Below are positions 12,629 through 23,509 of a DNA stretch of 64,000 bases, piece by piece. This DNA comes from Eublepharis macularius. Lineage: Eukaryota > Chordata > Lepidosauria > Squamata > Eublepharidae. The stretch's first letter is position 1; each line of letters begins with the position of its first letter. The position numbers were made by a program, and so were the translations under genes. Location of the stretch: assembly GCF_028583425.1 (NCBI RefSeq), contig NC_072797.1, forward strand, positions 24,586,001-24,650,000, given 5' to 3'. The notes below the pieces were generated by a model, which ran no database searches, had not been told where the DNA came from, and saw nothing but the letters and a program-made list of their open reading frames with translations.

Positions 12629-12699
12629 ACAATCACAAATAGTTACAACAGGACAATCACCATATTTGGATATCAAGTTAAATTTTGTCACAGCCAAAA
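12629..12699 (+). repeat. 71-bp direct repeat, right copy
   Basis: The same length as 12140-12210 with about four substitutions, mostly near the end (gtcgcaatc versus gtcacagcc). See the finding on the unusually long duplication. Confidence 0.9.
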
Positions 12700-13916
12700 C
12701 ACTGTTCAACAGTGTATTATCATCAGATACACTACAGCACACTAACTGGACAAAATTAGACATTTAAAAAGTGAACTTATTGCTGAAAATGTTAACCAAT
12801 ACTTCATTTTCCCAGGATCTTTTAAAACTGTATTCCATTATCAAGCATCCATCTTCTTCTTCTTCCTGAACTCACAAATATGTGGTTCACCCCTATACTA
12901 CTTTGTGAAAACTTGAAAGGTGCCGAGTTGTGATTGAAATTTTCTGGGGAGAGGGAATAGGACTTGGGAGTGTTTGTAGAGCTGTGGGGATAGCACCCTC
13001 GAATGAAATTTGCTAAGGAACAGGTAATGGCAAATGTGCTTGACAGGGAGGTTGCACTGATGAATGGGAAGGTTTTTTTAAAAAAAAGTCTTAAAGGGCA
13101 GTATGTAAGAGAATTACTTTAACAGTTTTGATGTGAAAATTGCTTCAAGCATTTGAAGTCTTGTGCTTCTTGCAAAACACAGCTAGAAAGCATGAATGGC
13201 ATCGTGATCTAAAATGAGTGTACAGAATATCATTAATGTGTCTGCATGACATTTTTGGCTCTTCTTGTAATTTTATTCTCTCCCCCCGCAAAAAAAAAAA
13301 GCATGATGCCAGTTTAACTGACTACCTACTTCTATGAACTCAACAAGAAAACTGCAGATAGTTACATATTAGCTTTAATCTGGATGCCCTGGCAGGAGGT
13401 TGCCAACTGTCATGTATGCATGCCATTCATGTATCTGATCTGTTCACTGTATTGATATATTGTATGCTTTCATGCCATGCTCATATAATGTAGCCACTAT
13501 AATCATGCCATCCTTGGCCTGCCTGAAAACGAAAGTACTAGTGCTGATTTCACAGAGAAAGTAACCAGCCTGTTATCTCTGAAAGTATGCTTGTTGACCT
13601 TGCAGCTGTACTGTAACTCTTTACAGGGGAAAGAGGGAGTTTTGATTCCTTGTGATCTTCTGCCTTTCTCTGTCCAGACAAAGCTATTATGTTCTCATGG
13701 AACTTTTTACGATTTTCACGCCTAAATGCTAAGTGCTCAAATGGAAGGGGAAATTGTGCTCCATATATCAATAGTGCATATGCTTGTACAACCATTCCTG
13801 CCAACTTACTCATCTATGGATGTACCCATGAACTTAATGGATCTCTAAATCAAAACCTTTTCAACCAATGCACTGGAGTGCTTGTTGTGAGGGGTTTGGG
13901 AGTCTATATACCATGG

Positions 13917-14149
13917 ACTGCAGTGTCGTCCCTAGAACTGACACCAACTTCTAGGTGGGACCTGGAGAACTCTCAGAATTACAAGTAATTTCCAGTCTAG
14001 AGAGCTCAGTTCCCCCAGATAAAATGGCTGATATGCAGGGTGAAATTTATGGTATTATAACCCATTGAAGGCCAGTCCCTCCCAAACCTGCCTTCCTCAG
14101 GCTCCACCCCTGAATTTTCAGAATTTTCCAACCTGGAATTGGTAACCCT
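13917..14149. repeat. Degenerate copy of the GGGTTGCCAGC element
   Basis: It contains agaactctcagaattacaa, gaattttccaacctggaatt and ggtaaccctaat in the same order as the element at 41390-41594, but with many substitutions. It is an old insertion. Confidence 0.55.
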
Positions 14150-14989
14150 AATCAGCAGCATCTGTGAGATGAGTCATTTCTTACGAGACTAGGCTGAAAA
14201 ACTAGCAACACCTCATCTCCCCATCCGACACAGTTAACTCTAACAGTATCATCTATACCAGGGCTCCCCAATGTACAAACCCACTGACTCCTTTCCTGGT
14301 GCCCTCCAATGTTTCTAGTAAGTGGGTGGGCCAGGTGAGGTTTTTCCTGGCAGGGCTTCTCAGTGGAGAACTGATTGACTGAGCAGATTTCTTAAATTGC
14401 TTTTGGTAGCAGCTGCAATAACAACCCAAGGTTCTTTACTGTGTGACTAAAGTATAGGTCCCAGGTGTATGTCAGAAACATTTTTAAACAATATGCTTAT
14501 TTTAAAAGGCATCCTGTTAAGCAGTTCCTACCTGATATGTTGAAGTGTTGCGATTTAAATTATGCATAACCTCACTTCCTAACATTTTGCAGTTGACCCC
14601 ATCTCCTCCAGCAGTTATTTTTTGTTTGGCTCCACCTCTTGCAGCCACCACCCCGTGTCAGAATCCCAAAAGCACCTGTAGGCTCAAAAAGGCTGAGACT
14701 CCAATCTATACCATGGTAAGATTCAGACAGCACTACAATGCATTTTACTTGAGGCTACCTTTGAGGACTACTTGAACTACCAATGTAGCAACATGGTTAG
14801 CATGTTGACTACAACAAAAAAAGATTTCCCTCTGCTATGTATCTCACTAGGAAAACTGAAATTAGTGACTTTCCTTCAGTTTAACCTAACTCACAGGGTC
14901 TCTGTAATGATAAAACAGGAAGAGGATACAATGTATACCATCCTTAGTTCCTCTGGGAGGAAGAATTAGATTAAACAAACAACTCTGAC

Positions 14990-15300
14990 TGGTTCAAAAT
15001 ATGGCTGCTAGAGTACTGATTGAACCTGACCAGCTTGGCAGTCTTGAAGCATTTCACTGGTTTCCAGTGTGTTTCTAGAATCAATCAAAACTGCTGGTTT
15101 TGACCAGGGGTATCTAAAGGATTGTCCTCTTGCATACAAAAGTTCCTGTGCTCCAAAGTCATTTTCAGTAGCCCTTCTCCAGGTCCCTAAGTATTCAAAG
15201 ATTAGGTAGCTGGTGATCTGAGATAGGGTCATCTCCACAATGGCCACATCCTCTCCACCCTCTCCATTACTTTCATGGCACCCACTCCATTTTTAGACAT
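14990..15300 (+). repeat. L2-like LINE fragment (end of RT ORF)
   Basis: Blocks aaaatatggctgctagagta, ctgattgaacctgaccag, cactggtttccagtgtgt, tccaggtccctaagta and ggtagctggtgatctgaga match the region downstream of the reverse transcriptase in L2-type LINEs as I recall it. The frame is broken. Confidence 0.55.
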
Positions 15301-15834
15301 CAAGTTAAACCAGTTTTAATGAATGATAGATATTGATGCCTGTTATTTTAGTTGCCTCAGTTTCAACAGATATTGTTTTATATATTAGAATTTTATATAT
15401 TTGGAAGTGACCTTGGAAATTTCAAGCTTTTCAGAGTATAAATATGTTAAATCAATATGTTTAATTCTCAGTGTGAATCTAGCCATGGAAATTTACATCT
15501 GGAGACTAGAACCATGAACAAACAAGACAGAGCTTTCGACAAACCCAAGAAAAGCCCCAGGTTTGCAGAAAAGTCCTTTAAAAAAGATTTTTAAAACCCA
15601 AAATAATATAAGCAGCGTCTGTAGCTTTAAGAAATGAATGCCCTCAGTGACTGTTGCCACAACAGTATTGTCAGCTTTCCAGTCTTGCTTACTGTTGGAG
15701 GGGGGGCAGGGCCCTTTGTTGGGTTGTTTTGGCCTATGAAAGAAAGAACTGGGGCCAGGCCTGGCAGCAACCAGGCAACTTGCTACTACCTGACTTGCAT
15801 GACTCACTCAGGCCCAGAGCAGCCTACCCATGAA

Positions 15835-16075
15835 AGCTAATGTAATGTAGAGATTAGAAGAGTCAGACTAGTATCTGAGAGGCCCAGGTTCAAATTCCCA
15901 CTCTGCTGTGGAAACTCACTTGGTAACCTTGGGCCAGTTACACATTCTCAATCTAACCTACTTTACATCGTTGTTGTGAAATAAAACAGGGAATAGGAGA
16001 ATGCTCAAAACTGCTTTGGGTCCCCTTGGTAGAGAAAGGTAAGGTATAAATGAAGTAAATAAACAATAAATACAG
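15835..16075 (+). repeat. tRNA-derived SINE
   Basis: A degenerate A-box region (aatgtagagattagaagag) and a B-box-like ggttcaaattccc are followed by the shared body ccttgggccagttacacatt, ctcaatctaacctac and a tataaatgaagtaaataaa tail. The same family as 22523-22754. Confidence 0.8.
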
Positions 16076-16224
16076 GCGAGGGGGAAGATAAATGATGGGT
16101 GGGAAGGAGAAAAGCAAGCATGAAAAGAAAATTATAGGGGGGGGCAGAAAGAGGAAAAGAGAAAATAATGTTTGGAATTCAACCATGCACTTTGTATCAT
16201 CATTGGGTTTTTGGATGCCAAATA

Positions 16225-16555
16225 AAACCATTTATTTTTATTCAGAATTTCTGTGAAGTATTCTGCTTGAGAGTTTTCTTTCACTCTTCTCCTCTTTTGA
16301 TTTTGATTTACTGTGATCTGCCCCTCCTGTTTTCTTGCTGGTCCTTATTGCTATCCATAATGTTTATATTATATTGTGCTATTAATGTATTAAAGGTCTA
16401 TTAATGTATTCTAATCCTGTTTAACTGTTTTATTGCAAATTTATTACTTATTTTTAATTATACTATTGTAAACAATAACAAACTGGAAGCCACTTTGACA
16501 TCTATTATGATCAGAGAGTGAGATATAAGTATTAGGAATAAAATGAATGATCGTT
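16225..16555 (+). repeat. LINE 3' tail, AT-rich
   Basis: An AT-rich run ends in aaactggaagccactttgac, then gagagtgagatataagtatt and aggaataaaatgaatga. This resembles the terminal ...taagccgccttg...gggatataaataaa of L2-type LINEs. Confidence 0.45.
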
Positions 16556-16604
16556 AATTAGTCTGGTGATAAGAAGCCAGGAGACTCGGGAAATACCTCA
16601 GGAA

Positions 16605-16690
16605 AGGAGGCATGGCTCAATGGCAGAGCATGTGATTCGCATGCAGAAGCTGCCATGCTCAGGCCCTGGTATCACCAGTTAAAAGGATCA
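16605..16690 (+). repeat. tRNA-like SINE head
   Basis: The head reads catggctcaatggcagagca, then tgattcgcatgcagaag and tcaggccctggtatc. It is the forward version of the SINE on the minus strand at 40618-40848. It is truncated after the head. Confidence 0.65.
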
Positions 16691-18759
16691 AGAAATGGCG
16701 CACTCTCCTCCATAAAGTCTGCAGGATCTGCTCCTCTTTCAAACACAGGTTAAAACTGTTCTGTTTTGTCAGACCTAATGGATCGTCTTTCACTGGGCTG
16801 TTTTCCCCCCTATATACCTTTTCAATATAATGTGAACTCTTTTTAAGTTGTTTTAGATAAAAGCGAACTATCAGAACACCACCATGCGGGAGCCACTCAG
16901 GGAACAAGGCAGGACAAAATGTTTCAAATTCAAGTAGCATAAAAGTTCATATACAAAACGTGCACATTATTTGCCTGTGCCTTTCACTAGAGCAAAACCC
17001 AAAATGCATTATTAAAAAAGGAACATGTGGAACATGATATTGCAGAAAGATATTATTTACAGAATTATAAAGGAATTTTTTACTATACCATATGAATTAC
17101 ATACAAGACTCTTTTAAAGATGAAATGACAGTATGCAGTCTCAGTCATTTGATTTCTATAAAGTCCCAAGGCCTATAACTGTGCATCTTACAGCCTGTTA
17201 ATTTTAAGGCAAACTTTCACATCAGCTGGCATACATCAAGCAATGCTTGGCAGAGCACTCATCAGGCATTCAACTTCTAGAGGAGACTGAAACTAATATT
17301 TTGCTCTCTACCATTACAACAATATTCCTATACCATAATCTTCTTGTGGTGTGTCAAGCCTTGGAAAAATCCAAATGCACAGTCGCCAGGAAGTAGAAAT
17401 ATTCAGAAATGTAAGGCTGGCACTTCAAAATTTGATCAAGCCTAGCAAAATTCAAAATACAGTCTGAGCCCTGATGTACAAAACCTTTATATTGAATGTT
17501 TTGTGTTTATAATGGCACCACTGAAGTTGCGCTGCATCTTACACATGAGATGTTGCATTGCACCTCACCTATATGACAGCTACCAAACATTATGGTCACA
17601 AGCTTTTTAAAATGCCATCAGAAAACTTACTTTTTCAAATTATGTCACTATACAGTATAAAAGACTGCTGATCAGCAACATTACAGAAGAAGCATGTGAT
17701 CTCTTCCAGAGATATGAAAACCACTGTAGTCAGACCACTATCTCTGTTTTGTTCAGCTAAGCAGCAGCAGACACACTGAACAAAACTGTCACAGGTACTT
17801 GTGGCATATAATAGAACCAAAGCGGTCTATATATTAAGAAGAAAATCACACAGAAAGGAATAGCAAATGCTTGACTCAATTTTTCCCAATTGCTGTTTGG
17901 CTTGAAGTCATTCACACCCCCAAAAATTCATCTGATCAGTAATCTAGTATCAATTTCAGAGCAAGATAGAAGAGATCTGAAGATGCAAGGCCTTTTCCTT
18001 TCAGCAAAATGTACATTGTACAATAAAAATGCAAAGTACAAGGCCTACGTCAATATGCATATATGTTAAAAGCTCTGAGAAATTCTGCTGAAGACTGCTT
18101 GTGATATCAATACTAGACAGCACTCAGAAAGAACTCACTGTAGGATACCTTCGTGCCAGAAGCAGAAAATTCAAATGGCATCAACTTTTCAAGTAATTAA
18201 TATGGAATAGAATCCCTGGGAAGTTCTCCTAGGCAAGGCCCACTAAACGAATGACAACCCTGGAAGAGTCCCATGAACCATCTAATGCCATCATGTCAGA
18301 AAATGGTGTTGTATTGGAGGATGTTGGCAGCTTTATCTGTGTAAGTGTTCAGGAATATAGGATGCAAGTTTCTGAACTGTTTAAGTACCATGACTAAAGT
18401 ACATTATCATCTGGATCTGGCCTGCAGATGTGCGAGTTAGGAATAACAGTTTAAATATTTTGAGGTTGCTATGCCTTAGACATCAAAAGTATCTGACTTA
18501 AAAATAGATGTATTCCTCGAATGGTAAGCACTGCTACTCGAATGGAAGAAAAATAAGTATTTTGCACGGACACTAAGTCAAGTGACAAGTTATGAACTTA
18601 GTATGCACAGAGCTCAGTACTCATAATCTGAAAGTATGCTGTAGCTTCAACTTTTCAAAAACAGGGTAAAAACTAAAACTAGAATTCAATATTAAAAGAC
18701 AAGTGGAAAGTTAGCAATCATTCTCTATTGAGCACATTCTATTCAATATTTGTACTGTT

Positions 18760-18945
18760 GTGAGAGCAGATGGTACAATAGATAGCATTAAACTTGCACA
18801 GTCTGGGTTCAAATCCCTGCACATCCATAAAGCTAACCCTTTGGTTCAGCTACTCACTCTCTTAGTCTAATCAATATCAAAGGGCTGCCATGAGGATAAA
18901 AACAGGGTAACTCCATGTATACTGTCTTTAGCTTTTGGAGGAATT
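18760..18945 (+). repeat. Degenerate tRNA-derived SINE
   Basis: A box-like ggtacaatagatagca and a B-box-like gggttcaaatccctgcac are followed by gctactcactctcttagtc and tgaggataaaaacaggg. This is the family order with heavy decay. Confidence 0.6.
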
Positions 18946-19379
18946 ACAGGAAACAAATATGATACACATTTTTAAGGATCTGTATAAAAGTACATTTTTA
19001 CAGCAATGTTGTATAATACAGTACAAAAAGCAATTATTCCTAAACAGAATCCCAGGACCATCCAGAAGCATACAGAAAGGAATAGCAGGAAAAGAGGAAG
19101 CTTCTCATGACATGTCATATGTAAGATCTTGATGATAAATCTTTCATTAGAGAAGACCTGAGAAGCAATGAGAGCAAGTACAAGATTAAGACAGACAATA
19201 CTAGAAATAGATATATCACAATGTTAGCTAAGTTTTTGAAACTTTTATCAAATGCTGGTCATTTCATGTAGTCTTATGCAGAGCACAACCATGGGAATTA
19301 AATAGTTGCATTCAGAGATATATCATGGTTGACAGAGGTCCACGGAATTTGGCTTGCATTGCTAGACAACCATTCTACT

Positions 19380-20285
19380 TATTTAAAATATTTATATATC
19401 TGCCGTTTTCCCAAACAACTGGGATCCCTAGCAGGTAATAAACATAGAAACCACTTCAGCTACAGAAATATGCAATTTTTAAAAACCATGCAACTATTAA
19501 AAAAGCCAATAAAACATAATAAACATTCTTTAATAAACACCTGCATCCCAAATGCAACAAATGACTAAAGCTCCCAAAGACTCCTAAACACCCTCCTCAG
19601 AAGTTCAGTCTAGCGCCACTTGCAAAATATTGCATTAAATATGAAGGCAGCAACAAACCAAGGGTGGACACAAATCACATGCTAAAGGGATGACTAATGT
19701 TGCTCTTCCAATGGAATCTCCTGCATGGGTTCAGATGGGAATAAACAGCCCTTCAAGTATGTGGAGACCAGGCCATGAAGAGTTTTACAGGTAAGCACTA
19801 GCAGCTTTAACTGGATCCAGAAACATATAGGCAGCTAGTGTAATTATTGTAAAAATGGAGTAATACGCTCCCTGAAGCTAGCCCTGATAAAAAGCATTAC
19901 CACATTTTGCACCAATTGTAGTTTCTAAGTAGTCTTCAAGGGCAGCTCCACATAACATACATTGCAACAGTCAAGCCTCAAGGTTACTGCTACATTATGA
20001 ATCAGTATGGCTAGATCAGTTTCCAAAAAGCGGGAAAGTTTACAGGTTAAATGAAGTAAGAAAAAAATGCATTGTGTTACAGACTCCTGTTTTTAAATAA
20101 TCCAGCAAAATCCTCAAGCTCTTTACTGTGCCCAAATAAACTTGAACCTCATCTAATATCAGAGCAAAGAAAAAAAGAATCCTATCATAAGCTGATGTCT
20201 GTCTGATCAGCGTGACCTCTGCCTTGTCAGGAATCAACTTCAGTTAATTCTGCCTTATCAACATGACCAGGACATTAAAGCAGCT
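19380..20285 (-). repeat. L2-like LINE 3' region, old
   Basis: The minus-strand copy retains recognisable blocks: aggccatgaagagttttaca, aactggatccagaaacata, ataggcagctagtgtaa, ttttgcaccaattgtagttt and ttcaagggcagctccacat. These correspond to the end of the ORF and the 3' region of L2-type LINEs. Reading frames are broken throughout. Confidence 0.6.
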
Positions 20286-21370
20286 GCCCTTCAGTCCCCT
20301 CCCCTTGTTATTTAGACACCCCCCCCCCAGGATTCTAGAAACCAGCAGGATTTTTCCATACCCAACAAGCACAAAGTGAAAAATTCCTCTCATTCCCCAC
20401 AGGGGGAAGGGAAGTGGTCTCCGTTTTCTTGCTCATTCACAAATTGTTGAACGCTGACAGCAACTTTGTAATCACCATATGTGGAATTATGTCCATGTTG
20501 CCTTTGAATTTTTGTTTCTGATAGTACGTTTCATAGTATAAAACTAAGGAGGTTCATCTGGACTGCAGAGTTCTCTTCATGTTATTAATCATACAAAGTT
20601 TAAGAGCCTCTGTGTCTTACAACTCCCAATGAAATATATGAGGCCTTGTACGTTTTAAACTTGTGAAATCATACTGTGTGCAGTTATATGTTTCTGTTTT
20701 CTGGACAAGATAACTACCAAGGTCCTGATGTAGCAGATATGCAGGTGTTGCGGTTTACATATGTCAACTTTCATAATTACGTAGCATCAATCATCCATTT
20801 TAATATTATACAATACAAATTATTCACTTGAACTGTGATAGATTAAACTTAAAACAGGAATTTGTTGTTATTTTGTAAACATATTCTGGTCAGTACACGT
20901 AAAGGGGAATACTGTGACTCCCCAGGGCCATTTCAGACCAGGAAAAGAGAGAGGAGGCTTAACCCCCCACCCCCTCATGCCACAGACCTAATCCAAATCA
21001 GGCCCCTTGCACGCTTGGTCAGTCACTTAAAAAATGCCAGCAGCTCCTGACACTGAACTCTCAGCTTACTGTCTGGTTAAATGCTTAGACAGCTTTTTAG
21101 GGTTTTTTCAGCCACTCTCCTCTGGTATTTCAGGTAATTCAACTTTAATACATTTCTGTTGTGCAGGCCTGCACAACTTTTGATTCACCAAGCCAACCGC
21201 TACCCACCAAGAGTTCAATAAATTTCCATTTCTCTGATGCCAGCAACATTCCTGACATGCTGTGTTCACTCTGGTGGTCCACAACCAGCACAGGTCTGCT
21301 CTAAGGAACTGTGGCTGCTATTATACATGATGTGATATAAAGGAAAGACACTGCATGAAACACTTATAAA

Positions 21371-22447
21371 CACGGGTCATTCCATAGAAAAAGAGCAGCA
21401 GGAACCCATTAGCATAACTCATTAGCATATGCCATGCCCCTTGATCGGGCCGAAATGGCCAGGATTTGGCTGCAGCCAGACAGGGGAGTGTTCCCCCACC
21501 TGACAGTGGCCCAATCAGGGCCATTTTGGCCACAATCCAGGCTGAAACAGGCCCCAAATGGCTCAAACTGATCATTTTGGGCCTGTTTTGGCCTGGATTG
21601 GGCCCCAAAGCCCAGATCGGGTCAGTGCCAGACAGAGGAGGGGTCCCCCACCAGGCACCGACCAAATCCTGGCAGTTTTGGCCCTGATCCTGGCCAAAAT
21701 GGGCCCCAAATGGGCATAAAAAGCCATTTGAGCCCAGTTTAGGCCCAGATCAGAGCTGAAACAGCCCGAACCAGGCCAGCGCCAGGCAGGGGGGAGTTCC
21801 CCCACCTGGCACCAATCTGATCCCAGACATTCAGGCCCCGACCTCAGTGAAAATGGGGCCAAAATGGCCCCCCAAAAGGCTGGGACTGAGTTGGTGCCAG
21901 GTGGGGGAGGCTTCCCCCACCCTGCACCAAGCCGATCCTGGCCATTTCATCCCCAATCCCAGCAGAAAATGGCCGAAAGTGGCCATTTGGGGCATTTTGG
22001 GCCCAGATTGGGGCCTAAGCAGCTGGGACTGGGTCGGTGCTGGGCAGGGGAGGTTCCCCCTCCCAGCACCAACCCAATTCAGGCTGTTCTGGCCCTGATC
22101 TCAGTGGAAATGGGGCCAAAAATGACCATTTTGGGCCTGTTTCGGCCCGGATCAGGGCCAAAACACCCAGCACCGACTAGCTCCTGGCCATTTCTGCCTG
22201 GATCAGGGCCGAAACAGCTGGGACCGGGTTGGTACCGGGGAGGGGAGGCTTCCCCCTGCCTGGCACCAACCCGATCCGGGCCGTTTCGGCCCTGATCCAG
22301 GCCGTTTCAGCCTCAATCCAGGCCGAAACGGGCCCAAAATGGCCTAAAAGGACCAAAATATCCTAAAGTCAGGTGGGCAGGGCCACCTGGGTTGGGGGAA
22401 CACGCCGGAATGGTGTTCCGGTGTGTTCCCCCTCCAAATGAGCCCTG
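21371..22447. mobile_element. hAT-type non-autonomous element with internal minisatellite
   Basis: A 1,077-bp element running from cacgggtcatt to aatgagccctg, imperfect inverted ends of the CAGGGCTCATT type. The flanking 8-mers cttataaa (21363-21370) and tttataaa (22448-22455) agree at 7 of 8 bases, as expected for a hAT duplication. The interior from about 21430 to 22370 is a degenerate tandem array. A gggg..ttcccccacc..ggcacc module recurs near 21491, 21643, 21797, 21912, 22054 and 22250, separated by ggccaaaatgg-type sequence. The array is open in several frames on both strands, up to 143 codons at 21864-22295. I regard that as an effect of repeated, stop-poor GC-rich units, not a gene. 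Confidence 0.75.
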
Positions 22448-22522
22448 TTTATAAATCTGACAGAAGCAACAGGGGGAGAGGACTCCCTCCAGGTCCAGAA
22501 AGAGGAGATACATACAATAACA

Positions 22523-22754
22523 GCTAGTGTTGTGTAGTGGTTAGGGTGCTGGCCTAGGTTCCGGGAAACCCAGGTTCAAATCTCCACTCTGCCATGAAAG
22601 CTCATTGGGTGACTTTGGGACAGTCACACACTCTCAGCCTAACCTACCTCACTGGATTGTTGTAAGGATAAAATGGAAGTGAAGAGAATTAGGTAGGCTG
22701 CTCTGAGCCCCCACTGGGAAGAAATGGGGTATAAATAGCATAAATAAATAAATC
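22523..22754 (+). repeat. tRNA-derived SINE, well preserved
   Basis: The A box is in gtgttgtgtagtggttaggg and the B box in cccaggttcaaatctcc, spaced as in a tRNA. The body follows (tgactttgggacagtcaca, ctctcagcctaacctacc, ttgttgtaaggataaaatgg), then ggggtataaatagcataaat and a short aaat tail. Confidence 0.9.
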
Positions 22755-23509
22755 CCTTCTTTGTACAAAGCCACAGAATCATGGGAAACTGCATGCCACT
22801 TGTACATATTTACACACCTTCAGCATCATGGGTGAAGCAACTCTGAGAGCTCCACCCACAACAGATTACAGATCTGCTATTGCTTCCACTAATTATTTAT
22901 CAAGAAATGAAAGAGAAGCAAGTCAATAAGCTTCTCAACCCACTATGAGCTGCTGAATCATTATCAGCTTACTTCGACCTCTCATTCACATCTTAAAAGG
23001 GAAAACAAATCAAGGGTTGAATGAGTTACCCAAAGATCACCGAATTGACTGCATAAACAAAAAGCATGTGCTGTTAGTAGTCGATAAAAACTGGCATAAA
23101 GGTTGTGTCCCTATTTAACTTTAGAACATGGATAGTGATGAATGTAGGATGATTAACAAATCCATCTATTTCCCAGAGAATGAATATGCGGACTAACCGT
23201 GAGGCAAGTTTGAAGAATTAGACTAACAGAATCAGTTTAATTTTTACAAATCAATGTCTCATGTTTTAAGAGACCTCTGTACATATTGTTTGCTGTAACG
23301 AGATGCTATGAAGACAGAATGCCAGTTATGAAGCTAGAAAGCCAGCTGTGGAGTGGGGGTTCTCTGGTGTTATGTATGGAGTGATGATCTGTCCATTATG
23401 CAGAAACTGTGTGTGCTTTGCCCTCACATAGCACGTTTATTCTCTTGGGTTGTCAACCCAGAAAGGCCGGGGGAAGGGGGGAGGTATGTGAATGAGACCT
23501 TCAAGAACC

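Noticed and set aside
21864..22295. 143-codon open frame on the plus strand
   Set aside because: It lies inside the minisatellite of the hAT element, where repeated GC-rich units are open in several frames on both strands. No domain, no splice links.
22530..22590. tRNA gene suggested by A and B boxes
   Set aside because: The boxes belong to a SINE head: the body and tail of the dispersed family follow, and a cloverleaf does not close. The same applies to the other SINE copies.
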